A stretch of DNA of 64,000 nt from Helianthus annuus. Lineage: Eukaryota > Streptophyta > Magnoliopsida > Asterales > Asteraceae. Location: positions 59,015,577 to 59,079,576 of the forward strand of contig NC_035448.2 in NCBI RefSeq assembly GCF_002127325.2. Reading direction: 5' to 3'. The position numbers and the translations under genes are program-made. Below the pieces are notes generated by a model. The model saw only the letters and a list, made by a program, of their open reading frames with translations, had not been told where the DNA came from and made no database searches. Below, piece after piece: positions 48,701-60,500 of the stretch. Every line of letters begins with the position of its first letter. Position 1 is the first letter of the stretch.

Positions 48701-49214
48701 GAACTTCCAAAACATCGCCAGAAGACAAAGGAATGTGAACGATCTTATCAAAACAATCCACCTCAGCATGATGTTTGGTTAACCAATCCATCCCCGCAAT
48801 AATATTGAAACTCCCAAGTTGCATCGGCGTGCGGTCAATGGGAAAAAGATGGTTATCAAGGTTCAATTGACAACCACGAATAACAGAATCGAGAACAAGA
48901 GGTTTACTAGAAGCAACTTCGACAGATAAGGGTTTCCCCAGTTTAGTTCTAGGTATCGCAAGCAAAGGCTCAAAAGACAAAGAAACAAAACTTCTATCGA
49001 CTCCAGAATCAAAAAAAAAAATAGATGCACGTCGATTGTTAACAAGAAACGTACCGTTCACCAGAAAGGTACCATCAACAATGAGGTGGTCAGCTCGGGC
49101 CTCATTTGCATTCAGATTGAATGCTCCTCCATGAGCGGGATCGACAATTGGAAAAACACAAGAGGCATCGACAAAACGCAAGAGAGGCGACCATTTGTTC
49201 GTTACCTCGAACAA
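45750..49214 (-). pseudogene. Pol of array unit 2, broken
   Basis: The same domains as unit 1: protease 49214-48390 (longer open frame than in unit 1, since the A run near 49011-49021 is two bases longer), RT palm start 48310-48086, RT catalytic part 48089-47667 with FIDD at 48011-48000, RNase H 47441-47226, integrase 47145-46252, chromodomain 46007-45750. All the shared stops and the base loss after VMPF are present, so this copy is also dead. It lacks the extra one-base loss of unit 1. Several stops are in CGA/TGG contexts (TGA for an expected Arg, TAG for an expected Trp), as expected when methylated cytosines decay. Confidence 0.9.
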
Positions 49215-49662
49215 ACAAACGACACGCAGAGATTAATCAAAGTAAATGGGTTAATATAATGTATCGCCGAAGACATGCTCGCCTATAAGTGGACACTCAC
49301 CCCAAGAGTTCCCAGGTAAGAGTGACTGGTCCGATACTGCGGATTTGTACGAACACTCTAGCCTTAGACAGAAGACCCAGGGTACAGGCACCCACTCTTC
49401 CAGTTCGCACGTGTTCACACTATTTAGACCCAAACTTTGACGAGATTTTGAAAACTTAAAGGGTTCGAAACCTTATAACTAAGGGTTCAAAACCTAGTAA
49501 TCAATCATCCTAGAACAGATGATTAGTTTTCAAAGCGGATTCGAATTTTGTGTTCTCATTATGGTTATCACCTAAGGATAGGTGACGGTATTGTTTTAAA
49601 ATCTAAACGCAAGTAAACTTGTGTTAGGGTCAAAGCATTACTAATAACCTAATTCCCTATAA

Positions 49663-49680
49663 CCATTGGCTCTGATACCA
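49663..49680 (-). promoter_or_regulatory. Primer binding site of array unit 2
   Basis: On the minus strand TGGTATCAGAGCCAATGG, as in unit 1, with the next base changed (T in place of C). Confidence 0.9.
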
Positions 49681-49688
49681 ACTTCTTC

Positions 49689-52600
49689 TGTCACACCCCG
49701 ACCATGTAGGACAACAAACCGTGGCGGAAACGTCGGGGAGTGTTGTAACAGAAGCTATCGTTTCACAACCATGGATACAAAAAGTGTTTTGTTTTATTGA
49801 TATAATTAAACATTACATTGTTTTAACACATAGAACAACAAGTTTCATATCGACTATCATAGTTTTAAAGTCACTAAGGCCTCGTCCAGATCCTATGTGA
49901 CGCATGCATCCTAGAAAATCACATCATTCAACCACACCTGAAACATATGTAAAAACAAAGTCAGCAAAGAAATTGCTGGCGAGTACATAGGTTTTATAAG
50001 GGTATTGGAATCATGGCTCGTTTATATGGTGCAATACTTTATTAGACTACAAGAGTCAAAATACAAACCTCGTTTTGAAAAGTGTATTGCATCATAGTTA
50101 ACCAACTCAAATCAAGTTGATTACAGTTTATAAAATCTCGTAGCCATGATTCTTAACCCAAAAACATTTTGTTTTAGAAAAACATCTTGTAAAACATCTA
50201 GTAAAAACTCGTTAATAAAACATCGTTGTGTGACATCGTTTTAAAAATCGTTTACCCAAGTGAACTAAATAACGCCACGGTATGTAATATGTTGAAAACA
50301 CTTATATATAGGAAGTACCAGCGGCGTATCCACCATGCTTTCAACATATTACACCCGTCTCGTTATCTAAACACTAGCCAAAAACCAATCGTTTACCCAA
50401 ATCGTTTAACTCGTTAAAATCGTTTCAAAATCGTTAACTCGTTTAAAATCGTTTAAATCATCCTCGTTTTAATTTGTGAAAATCTATATATGGTCGTCTC
50501 GCTAACAACATTCAAACCTTCGTGACTCGATCACCTCGCTTCTCGCTTCTCGTATTAACAAACCACCAAAGGGTAAGTTAACAAACATCATATTCAGTCG
50601 CTACCCACAACCCCCACACATAACCATGGGTGTAGTAAAGTAACGGGATTTGTCAGATCCTATGGTACCATAACCTAATACTGGTCGGTCGGGCCAAAAT
50701 TAATGAATGTCATTTGTTATGTAACTACAACCATCAAGTTTTGTTCACATCGTTGAAATCGTTATTAGTTTAGTAAAAATCGTTTTGATCGTTTTTGAAA
50801 CCATCGTTTTAAACTTTGAAAACATTTCGTACATATGAATCACCCCAAAACATTTAAAAACAGTAAAATAGGGGAACTATGTACTCACATGAAGTGCAAA
50901 GTATCCTCAATCAATAGAACTTCAAACAACCTCAAGCAAACTAAAGGAATCAGGTAGCACCTAGTAATCGAACCACTAGTCAAACAATAGACGCCTAAAT
51001 CGGACGATCGGACAGGATGAGGTCTTGTAAACCAAATGAGTGTTGGAACTCATGTGATATGATTTAACAAAGCCTACATCCTAAATTGAAACCTAACCTA
51101 AGTGCTTTCGACCCATCGCGACCCATTAAGGTAGCTTATGCTACTTTAACGCGTCGTGCGCGCAAATGCGCGTTCGAGACGTCTAACTAGTCCTATGACA
51201 AGTATTATATGCCAAAACATGTTTTAAATATGTTACAAAATTAGTTATGTGACAAAAGTTTAGGTTACATATGTTTAATTACCAATTACGCATGAAAAGG
51301 GTAGTTTGGTAATTTACTTAAGGCATATAAACTACTTATCACACAACTATTTAAACTAGGCGACCATAAGGTATAACCTCGGAAGGTTATTCCCTATGCT
51401 ATTATGGTCACAAAACATGTTTGGTCGGATCCTAATGATCGACCAAACGGGTCGTGTTCGGAAGTCTAAGCGGGTGTTTAGTCCGCTTGACTTACGACTC
51501 TACACAAGCACTAAACTAAAAAGTGACGAGCTAAATATGTTGAAACATGTTTAGTTAAGTTAGAAAACAGATTTGGTATCAAAACAAACGGTTTTGACAC
51601 CCTAAAAGTAGCTTGGTTACAAAATACGCGAGAAAACGCATTCTGGCCGAAGCTACGACTCGTCACTGAGCCTAGATAACGTGGTAATCAGTAGGTATAG
51701 TTACTAGGGACTATAACCATCGTGATTACGCTCACGTTATGAAGTTCAAACGAACTTCGCGTTGACCATAAACTGGTCAAAGCAGAAAGTCAAACACAGT
51801 TTGACTTTAACGATAGAAACGAATGAAAAGAACGAAAGAATACTTACAGAAGGTCCCCGCAAGCTCTTGATCCGATTTACTCTTAGGTATGAAGCATAAA
51901 CTTCAACTTAGAGAGCCAAAATCAGATTCAAGTGTGCTTTGGGAGTGAAATGGGTTTGGGTATTTATAGGAATTCAAGAACCGTTAAGATCGTTCGTCAA
52001 AAAACATGCTTTGATCTAGACCTTACATGTGGGCACATGGTTTTCAAAACCATGGGAATACTTAAAACCATCAAATGGTATTGCAAAACAAGGATCAAAA
52101 CCACCCATGTGTGGCACATTGTTTTGAAATACCATGGGTGCCTAAAAAATGGACCAAGTTCAATGTATCTACCAGAAATTTCAAAAATGGTCCCTACACT
52201 TGTAAAAGTTGATTTTTTTGGCACTTTTAAACCCTTTTAACATTATTTCAAGGCTCTAAAATGATGCTAAAGTATAGGGAACTTAAAATATGCTCAAAGA
52301 CATCACTGATGTCGGTTCGTTTGGCCGTACGGTTGCGTTATTCGGTTAATTACAACGGAAGTCGTAACGAACGCAAAAACGATCCAAATTACACGAAGAA
52401 TGGAATTTTATCATGCCAATCACTAAAATAAAATATTTTAATGATTTCATAAATTTTTTTGGAAGTCCGGATATATTCAGAACGTAAGATATGCGCGAAA
52501 ATGCAAACTTATGCACTTTTTGACGTTTTTTCTCCCTATTGATCAAATAAGTTTATTTTTGCTCACTAAACACCTCAAAGCCTATTTCTAAGCTATGTAA

Positions 52601-53025
52601 AGGTTATTTAGGGTATGTTTAACTTATGATCAAGTTCCGGAATGTTCGTTACTACACAAATCGGTATAGTTTCGCAGTTTGACATAAATAGTTCCTGCGA
52701 TCGAACAAACTTGATTTCAACTCACCAAACCATCCAAAACTTATTTCTAAGTTATGTGGAGGTTATTTAAGGTATGTTAAGCCTATTTCACTATTCCGGA
52801 GTGTTTGTTGCATTAAACTGGTTATGTTTACGCATCAGCGCGCGTATAACCTTCCAAAAAGCGATTTAGAGCTTGAAATTGGAATCGAATCAAATTGAGA
52901 AATCACCAAACATAAATACACACATAATAACACAAAAAAACATATAATAACACCAAAGCACATTGTTTTATTAATAACTAACATTGTTTTACATTGAACC
53001 ACGATTATAGAACACAGTTGTCACA
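49689..53025 (-). repeat. Array LTR 3 (right)
   Basis: The 5' LTR of unit 2 in minus orientation. Its right quarter (52190-53025) differs from LTR 1 and LTR 2 at about twenty places. Confidence 0.92.
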
Positions 53026-53514
53026 AACACTTTGAGCAATGATGATAGACATTGATGGGGGCATCAAAAACAGAGCAGTCAATCGGTACTGAGTTTATTA
53101 TTCGTAACATGTCTTTAAACTAAACACCTACTTGTTTTACGTTAAACAAAACTGTGAACTCGCCAACTTTTTGTTGACACACTTTTCTGGATGCTTGCAG
53201 GTTGTTAGATACATCGTGCTTTGGAACTTGCAGTCTGAGGAGCGAGGAGTGTCATGGGGCGTACTACTTGATGTAAACTATTAACATTATGCAATTTAAA
53301 ATGATTTGGTTTTGATTAGATTGTAATAGTTACCATTGCTTCCGCTGAACACATGTTATGTTGAAATTTTATTTGGAATTACACTATTCATGTTGGACAG
53401 ATATTTGTGTTCAATAATATTCTTACTATCAGTTCAACGTGATTAGTAGCTAGATCCTGGTACGTCACACTCCTCACGGTATAACTCCGTAGATGGTAAT
53501 TTGGAGGTGTGACA
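53026..53514 (+). repeat. Fossil gypsy LTR, part 3 of 3
   Basis: The block GCAATGATGATAGACATTGA continues the LTR cut at 35081 (compare the inverse at 32230-32290). It contains TGCTTGCAGGTTGTTAG and ends GGAGGTGTGACA. Confidence 0.72.
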
Positions 53515-53529
53515 CAGTATATTTAAATA

Positions 53530-54123
53530 CATAGTATGAAAAATAGTCAATGATACCAAGGTCCTTAACAACAAAAGCTTTGTAGAATAACTGAATAACA
53601 CGATTAATAGCATGTGTGTTGCTTCCAATCACTATGATATCATCCACATAGACCAGTATATAGATAAGAGTTGTCCCACCTTTGTAGGTAAATAAAGAAA
53701 GATATGTTTTTGAGCCCAGAACCCCTAAGCTGTAGAAGGCCTATGACAGGTGATGAAACCAAGTTCGTGGAATTTGTTTGAGTCCGTAAAATGACTTGAC
53801 CGACATACATGATTCGGATGATTGTGATCAACAAAACCTTGTTGTTATTTCAAATAGATCATCTTGGTGAGATACGCATGTAAGAAGGCATTCTTAACAT
53901 CAAGTTGACAGAGTGGGATTGTTTTGTGACAACAAGTGAAATAACAACTCTAATTGTTGTGGACTTGATGACATGACGAAAGGTTCCATTGAAATCAATG
54001 CAAGGTTGTTGTGGAAAACCTTTTGCAACAAGTCATGCTTTGTAGCGTGTAACTACACTATCTTGATATTTCTTTATTATGTAAACTCACTTGTAATCAA
54101 TAATGTTAGTGTTGGGAACATGA
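53530..54123 (-). pseudogene. Copia reverse-transcriptase relic, C-terminal part
   Basis: The minus strand shows, from 54123 leftward: a piece like VPNTNIIDYK, then ...LVAKGFPQQPCIDF, TTIRVVISL, LDVKNAFLH-type residues (VNLMLR/NAFLHAYLT in different frames), FVDHNHPNH, and the catalytic box YVDDIIVIGSN near 53635-53660 followed by KDLG. Several stops and frame changes. These are the usual landmarks of copia reverse transcriptase. The N-terminal side continues at 58085 beyond an inserted LTR. No LTRs of this element were found. Confidence 0.82.
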
Positions 54124-55553
54124 TGTCACACCCCAAAAACGTCGCAGCGGAATATAAAACGTAGTGGTGACGGAAGCTGGTGCCCATTTATACCTTGTCG
54201 GATGATGCACTCTTTTGTCGGACATTTTGACATATTTTAAAACATAGATATTAAACATTACATTTTAAAAGTCATGACACAACCACATAAGTTAAGTTGT
54301 TATGATCCTCGCGGATCTTATTACAAACGTCCCAGGTAGTTTAAAAGTTGTCCAACATAATTAAACATAACAACATGCATCATCAACCACAAGATACGCC
54401 ATGATTTTCCCGAAGCCGAACTCAAGCACCTGTAGAACATGTTAAAATCAAGTGTCAATACAAAGGAGGGTGAGTTCACTTATTCGTTTACTAACAGATT
54501 TTATTCTAAGGAAAACTTTCTGTTTAGGTGCTTATTTAAAAACATTCATTTAATTCTTAGAAAGTCTATTTTACTTTCTTATTAAAAATCCATGGGCCTT
54601 CCGTCGGTTCATTACTCCGACAACAGTAATACTACCCAGGTTTGGTATATTAAATTATTGTGTCAATTTTTAGACTCGTATGTTAGCTAGACGATACGAA
54701 CTATATATTAACCATGAAGGGATAATCAATGCTAGACAATAAACAGAATATTAATTCATCGTTTGACATTGACACGGGGCGACCGGTCACGACGGGGTTG
54801 TCAACCCGATAGATCTACCAACAATTCATTGCGTGCGATACTTAACTGATTAAACGACATCATGGGCGCAGGGTTCTTTCTCGAAGAACAATATGATGTC
54901 TGCCTCACGTACAATATATATATCCTACTAATATGACAATTTAATACACAATGTGTACGAATCCCCTGAATCTCCGTCACTCGAGACCCAGGCCGGCATT
55001 CGTCCCCCAACCGTACGGTCTTGTATCACTTAAGAAATACCGTACATACAATATTCATTCATCAAAAACGTTTTACTTCGAAATGTATAACTTATCAAAT
55101 CTCATATATTTTCAGCGAAAATATATATTTTATAGTAAAAGGTATGTTTTATTTCGAAAACATTATTAAACCCTTTCAACAACGTGTTCCACCCCCAAAA
55201 TATATACAAAACAGTAAAAAGAGGGGTTTAGTGACACTCACCTTTGGGTGCGTATTTTAATACCGCAATCCCAGAGATTGATTTTTATATACGTCCTAAT
55301 ATAGGAACAATTCTAAATCAATATATATATTACACAAAAATCCTAAGTTTCTCCGTTTCTTAGAATTATCACATAACTTTGAGATTTTCTCGAAAAGTTG
55401 TCATTTTTTATTATGTTGGCACGTTAATATATATATGAGTCCATATATATATTTTTATGACTTTGCGACTTGAACGATTTTATTGGTGACCAATATTGTG
55501 TAAATCCGTTAACACTCCCGTTTATACGCGATATATCTACGATTTGCGCGTCG

Positions 55554-55588
<35 letters not shown>

Positions 55589-58084
55589 AACGTTCACATA
55601 ATTTAACACCGAAACACACGAATTCTTGTTAACTTATCTATTTTGTCATTTTTAGAGCAAATATACATAAAACATCTCATATGTACCAATTTCATGCTCG
55701 ACAAACAAGTTACACATTTAACGAAATTTTACCGTTTCTACCGCACAAAACGTACAATATATACATGCACAATCCAATCTTTAAAATCATGTTAAAACTT
55801 AACATATTCTCACATTCGCATGTTTAAATCACATAACATATTATAACACATAAGGTTTACCCAAAATTTTACCCATACTAGTGTACTTAGAAAAATGCGT
55901 ATTCTAGCGATTCGGTAACGTTTTCGGGCGTCGGAAGTCATGTATGACCCACCAAACACCAAGTAAACTTAAAATTAATTAAAATACTTATTTTTAAACT
56001 AAAAATATCAGTTTACTTACTGATTTAAATCAGTTTTATAAAAATTACTCGAAAAGCCGATTTTTGACCGTTTTAACGCATAGTTTTGCGTTAGACGTTA
56101 TTATAACCATCTCAACTCGAAACGACTTGATATTTTAACACAATATATATTATTTACTGATTAAAATAGTGGTTATAATCAGATTAGTGCTGTTTTTTTA
56201 TAAGTTACATAAATCATGCGATTTCACGTATTTTACAACTTTTAATGCACCAAGTACCACATGCAAAGCTAACAAACATTATGACAAAATTATATATCTT
56301 TAAACACTTCAAAATAACTTTATTTTAAGGTTTATAATCTGATCAAAATTAATTTTTAGCAAATCATGCTCAAATGATCATTTCATGCTTTCATATTAAC
56401 ATGCATGCCCACATATGTGCATCTAATGCATTCATACAACATTATCAACATTATTTATGTTCCAATCTTATTCTAAAACACATTAACATTATGTTTTTAC
56501 AAAATATAGAACACATCATTTTAATCATCTAACCATTCAAAATCATTTATGTAATTATCCTTCACATTTAAGATTATATGACAATTTTTATATGCATGCA
56601 TACATATATACATATATGTATATATATATATATATTATATATATATATATACGAAACACATACTCACATATAAACTTCCAAAAATTTACTTTTTAACATA
56701 TCACTTTCAAATCTTAAATCACTTTAGAACATTCTTATATAACAACTAACACTTACTTTAATCATCCTATTTTTCAAGAAATCAATAATCAAGAAATCTT
56801 TCATCAAAAATTCAAAATACAATATACACATACACACACATCATTCTCTGCCATGTATACATACATGCACACACTCATTTTTATTCTATTTAAAACTCAT
56901 TTGTATGAAATTTTCAAGTTTATGTTTAGATTCAAGAAGCAAGAGAAACTTTCATTATCTTTTTTGTTACTATGAATCAAAAACAATATTTAAAGAAAAT
57001 ATTTTATACCTTCAAGATTTTTAGTGGGTTTTTGATAAAGGTGATGATTTAGGGTCTTGTTCTTGCTTGAATCTACTTGAAATCACCTCCAAACCTTCTT
57101 ATGAGCTTGAAATCACCTTAATTAGCCCTTGAATCTTCATGTTTTGATTTTGAAATTGAAATGTTGATGTGTTTAGGGGGGTTTCGGCCGAGATATTCAA
57201 GCGAGGAAGAGAGAGAGTGAAAAATTTTAAATTTGTTCTTGGAATTGTGAGTTTATGGAGACATGCACAAGCTTAATCATCATTCTAATATCTATAGGAT
57301 GGACAAGTGTCCAAGTTCCCTCTTTCAAGAGAATTGTGGCAGCCCATAATGCCGCCCACTTGTTCCCCTCTCACAATTATATATATATACATACACATAT
57401 TGTATGTAATTTGAGTTATAATAGGTATTTTACTGATTACCAGGTATTTTATCTAGCGTTTTAATCCCGTTTTAGTGCGTTTTAAATTATTTTTATCATT
57501 CTATAAAAATAAACCTGCCAAAATATTAAGGAACAATATTTTGTTTGCCTGGACTGGCTACGTCGCCGATATTAGGCGGTATGCGCGCTGTGCTGCGCAG
57601 TACGTGCTTAAAATTGCAAAAATAGGGATTTATGCGTTTTTATTTATTTTTATCATTCTAAATTGATAAACTCATCAAATTATTACTAAAATGATTATCA
57701 GTTGCCTTGACAAGCTGTGTTGACAATATTTTGTCGGTACACGCGCTGCATCGCGCAGTACGCGCTTAAATTCGAAAAATAGAGTTTCTTAACGTTTTAA
57801 ATTATTTTCCACATGGATATGATTAAAATTATTATTCTAATCATAACAGACTATTTTTAGGATTTTAACACTGATCGGGTGGTCACCGACGTTTATTTCG
57901 CATTTTAACCGTTACGCGATAAGCGTTAGTTTTACCGTTGCCAACATAATTTTTATCAAAGTTTAATTTTACCAAATCATTAAATTTCACATATTAACAT
58001 CATAACTAGTCACATATAGCCCTGTTACCTATTCACAACACGAGTTACAATTGTACGGTACGGCCTGAAAAGCCGGGTGTCACA
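54124..58084. mobile_element. Solo LTR, 3961 bp, TSD CATGA
   Basis: Ends TGTCACACCCC and GGGTGTCACA. CATGA at 54119-54123 and 58085-58089. No primer site, polypurine tract or pol domain inside, so I read it as one long LTR left after recombination between the two LTRs of a gypsy element. AT-rich with several TA tracts (55555-55585, 56615-56652) and a CG-rich direct repeat at 57555-57612 and 57734-57785. No gene seen. Confidence 0.82.
57555..57785. repeat. Direct repeat with GCGCTG...GCGCAGTACG block
   Basis: The block GCGCTG-x4/5-GCGCAGTACG-x-GCTTAAA occurs twice about 175 bases apart, each with CGCGC-type inverted parts. It stands out in a very AT-rich LTR. Confidence 0.7.
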
Positions 58085-58175
58085 CATGAGGCACAAGAGT
58101 CCAAGTACCATTTTTTTACTAGGGCTGTAAATTCTTTAGCCATGGCCAAATGCCACTCCAATTGTTGATTAGCAA
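58085..58175 (-). pseudogene. Copia reverse-transcriptase relic, N-terminal part
   Basis: The minus strand reads WHLAMAKEFTALVK and, one frame over, NGTWTLVPH up to the target duplication, after which the protein continues left of the solo LTR at 54123 (VPNTNIIDYK). It matches the W-x2-AM-x2-E-x2-AL...NGTW-LV start of copia reverse transcriptase. Confidence 0.8.
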
Positions 58176-58258
58176 TGGTTAAAGATGTGGGTTTGATATT
58201 GGATTGAGATGACATTGACACCTGATTGGTTGATTAGCTATAAGGAACATAACGTTTG

Positions 58259-58466
58259 TGTTACGAACACAAATGGTAATCAAGGCACAAGATCGATAAA
58301 GAGAAAGAAGAAACACAAAGAAGAAGAAGTTTATCTCAAATCCTCGATAGCCTCTATTCCATTCATAGTCTGTTTTTGTAAACAACCTAATTAACAACTA
58401 ACTAAGAACATCCTATACAATACAACAATTACATTTTGGCCCCTCTACTTATTTTGACACATATCA
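58259..58466 (-). repeat. 3' LTR of small gag-only element
   Basis: 208 bp, plus-strand ends TGTTACGAAC and GACACATATCA. Confidence 0.9.
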
Positions 58467-58630
58467 ATACTTCCCTCCTATAAAACTTTTGACCTCAAAA
58501 GTAAAACATAACAAACCAAACTCATTAATCAAAAGTGTCAAAAACAAAAGAGAAAGCTTGACCACCAAACCCCTGCTTTACTTCATGTTTGTGGCACCCA
58601 ACCTCTGTTGACTCAAAAGCACCTTGGAGT

Positions 58631-59263
58631 CTAATTCCATCCAGCCCTCAAGAGGCTCAAACTCATGTTTCTTTGTAGTATAAGGATCAGGTAGGCATGA
58701 TTGTTTATCATCCAGTCTCCCATTGATTTTAAAACCGCCACAAAATACTTCATAGCTTCTAGTTTCATGGTAATATTAGTTATAAGGGTTGATGCACTAT
58801 TCTTCAGCAAAGACAAGCATATGTACTGCCTAATGTTGTCAGCATACTCACACCTAGAGACCCCTTGTTCTTTTTTATTGCAATCACACCATGAAAGTTC
58901 AGTATTTTTTTCTATGTAACAACAGCCCCTTATGATAACAATGAGAAACATTAGTTTTGCTTTCCATCTGTGCCATATGTACCCTTTTGCCTTCCCTTTC
59001 AAACAAAAACCATCCATGAACATAATGGAAAACAACCATTTAGATTTCCATTTGTGCCACGTATGCACCATTTTTTTCTTTTTTAATACAACCTGATCCA
59101 TAACACATAATTTCTGTGAAAACCTGAATTCCTCCGTTCTATCAGCAATTTTACTTTCCCATTCAAAGACACTGAATGTCAAAAACCTATGCAGCCTGAT
59201 GCAGTTATCTGATAGCCTTCTTACTCTACTACAACATAGTTCAACAATCTCTTTTCCAACCAT
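58631..59263 (-). CDS. ORF in small LTR element, unknown function
   Basis: 210 codons. The protein contains two copies of a short pattern, WHKWKSKWLFSIMFMDG and WHRWKAKLMFLIVIIRGCC (about residues 69-85 and 94-112), then a Cys-rich patch. I do not recognise a domain. It lies downstream of the gag-like ORF. It may be an accidental frame or a degraded part of the element. The inner duplication suggests that the DNA arose by local repetition. Confidence 0.35.
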   Translation of the reverse strand: MVGKEIVELCCSRVRRLSDNCIRLHRFLTFSVFEWESKIADRTEEFRFSQKLCVMDQVVLKKKKMVHTWHKWKSKWLFSIMFMDGFCLKGKAKGYIWHRWKAKLMFLIVIIRGCCYIEKNTELSWCDCNKKEQGVSRCEYADNIRQYICLSLLKNSASTLITNITMKLEAMKYFVAVLKSMGDWMINNHAYLILILQRNMSLSLLRAGWN

Positions 59264-59371
59264 GTAATTATCTCATGCGAAGTGGTGAGAAACATTTTCC
59301 TTCCCAAAGGTAAGTTGTTCCAATTGTAACTCTTGTTGGTAAGTCCCCGTCTTGATTTTATCACTCGCAGT

Positions 59372-60085
59372 TTATCCAAGATCAATACATATGAGTCTTG
59401 GTACATGCTTTTCTAGACTTGTTTCACTCACAATTGCAACGCCATTTATGTTGTCAGTTCTTAAGCTTTCAGTTTTTGGTTCGTCTGATACATCAGGTTC
59501 TTTTTTTATTATATCACGACCAACTAATTCCATATTGATACTCAAATTCTTGATGCCATTAGTTTCACTTTCAACAATGTGACTACGTGGAACTTTTGTA
59601 CCTTCAATATCACTTGAATTCACCCTGTTATCATCATTACCCTTCAAAAGTTTTCCCCCAAGATCTTTATTCCTGTCTGCATTTGGAGTATCATCCAATA
59701 AATCAATAGATGGATCTAACTCAGGTAATTCATCGAATACATTGTAGGCGTCAAATAGAGAAGAATTTGGATCATAAGGAGAAAATGAATCTTTCAATTC
59801 ATTCGCATCCAATTTCAAAGCTAGAGAAATGTAGTCTTTCACATTATGAAAACTATATTGATGCCATGTTATGAAACCATCTCTAATTTCTGGTTCAAGA
59901 CCATCAATAAAGAGGTATATAGCATAACATTCACTAATTTCTTCAGAACTTTTAACCTGATTTAACAAAACTTCGAATTCCTCACAATAGTTCTTAACCG
60001 TACCTTCTTGCCTTTGTTCCATAATCTCTTCCACTGGAATTGCTAATTCCATCGTCAATTTGTTGCTGCTGCTCTGAATCATCAA
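59372..60085 (-). CDS. Gag-like protein of small LTR element
   Basis: 237 codons. Residues about 15-75 (VEEIMEQRQEGTVKNYCEEF, then FIDGLEPEIRDGF) match the Retrotrans_gag pattern of gypsy elements (basic start, Y-x2-FE-x-LL, FI-x-GL-x-PEIR). The rest is acidic and probably disordered. No CCHC knuckle and no protease. It would provide capsid only. The first part of a normal gag domain (the PPFFDG-like start) is absent, so this is a shortened gag. The frame is open despite the LTR divergence. Confidence 0.6.
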   Translation of the reverse strand: MMIQSSSNKLTMELAIPVEEIMEQRQEGTVKNYCEEFEVLLNQVKSSEEISECYAIYLFIDGLEPEIRDGFITWHQYSFHNVKDYISLALKLDANELKDSFSPYDPNSSLFDAYNVFDELPELDPSIDLLDDTPNADRNKDLGGKLLKGNDDNRVNSSDIEGTKVPRSHIVESETNGIKNLSINMELVGRDIIKKEPDVSDEPKTESLRTDNINGVAIVSETSLEKHVPRLICIDLG

Positions 60086-60276
60086 ATTTGATTAATGCCC
60101 GTTGTTCTCAAATCAATTGCTGAATTATCTTTTGTTCTTGAATCGTCGGTGAATTGCTGTTGATACGAATCACCGGTATATCTTGATTGTTGTTGTAAGG
60201 AATCCTTTTGTTGCCCTAACTTTGATTGTTGCTGAAGAAATTCGAACCCTAACCCACAGTCGAGAGGAAAGGAAAC

Positions 60277-60287
60277 TCTGATACCAT
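60277..60287 (-). promoter_or_regulatory. Primer binding site of small LTR element
   Basis: Minus strand ATGGTATCAGAG next to the LTR, initiator tRNA-Met type. Confidence 0.85.
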
Positions 60288-60495
60288 TGTTATGAACACA
60301 AATGGTAATCAAGGCACAAGATCGATAAAGAGAAATAAGAAACACAAAGAAGAAGAAGTTTATCTCAAATCATCGATAGCCTCTATTCCATTCATAATCT
60401 GTTTTTGTAAACAACCTAATTAACAACTAACTAAGAACACCCTATACTATACAACAATTACATTTTGGCCCCTCTACTTATTTTGACACGTATCA
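60288..60495 (-). repeat. 5' LTR of small gag-only element
   Basis: 208 bp, plus-strand ends TGTTATGAAC and GACACGTATCA. Confidence 0.9.
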
Positions 60496-60500
60496 GTTTG

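Larger units (their letters stand above)
35082..53025 (-). mobile_element. Tandem array of a Tekay-like gypsy element: LTR-internal-LTR-internal-LTR
   Basis: Three LTRs (35082-38409, 42381-45714, 49689-53025; 3328, 3334 and 3337 bp) and two internal regions (38410-42380, 45715-49688), all in minus orientation. Repeat period about 7.3 kb. The internal regions differ at only about ten sites by eye and share the same stop codons, so they arose by duplication of one damaged element. The middle LTR is a mosaic of the outer two. The sequences flanking the array fit together as one older LTR, which supports a single original insertion. The five outer bases are AACCG and AACAC, a poor match that may be a mutated duplication. 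No gag is present. Confidence 0.9.
58259..60495 (-). mobile_element. Small gag-only LTR element, TSD GTTTG
   Basis: LTRs at 58259-58466 and 60288-60495 (208 bp each, about seven differences), target duplication GTTTG at 58254-58258 and 60496-60500. The primer site (minus strand) is at 60277-60287 and the polypurine tract AGGAGGGAAGTAT is just inside the left LTR. A 2.2-kb non-autonomous element in the TRIM/small-LARD size range, older than copia element 2 judging by LTR divergence. Confidence 0.9.

Noticed and set aside
35082..53025. Array as an assembly artefact
   Set aside because: The two internal regions differ at about ten sites and the LTRs have distinct, ordered differences, which a false duplication would not create. 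Long reads would still be decisive.
35077..53030. AACCG/AACAC as a target duplication of the tandem array
   Set aside because: Two of five bases differ, so I do not claim it; the single-insertion argument rests on the split fossil LTR instead.
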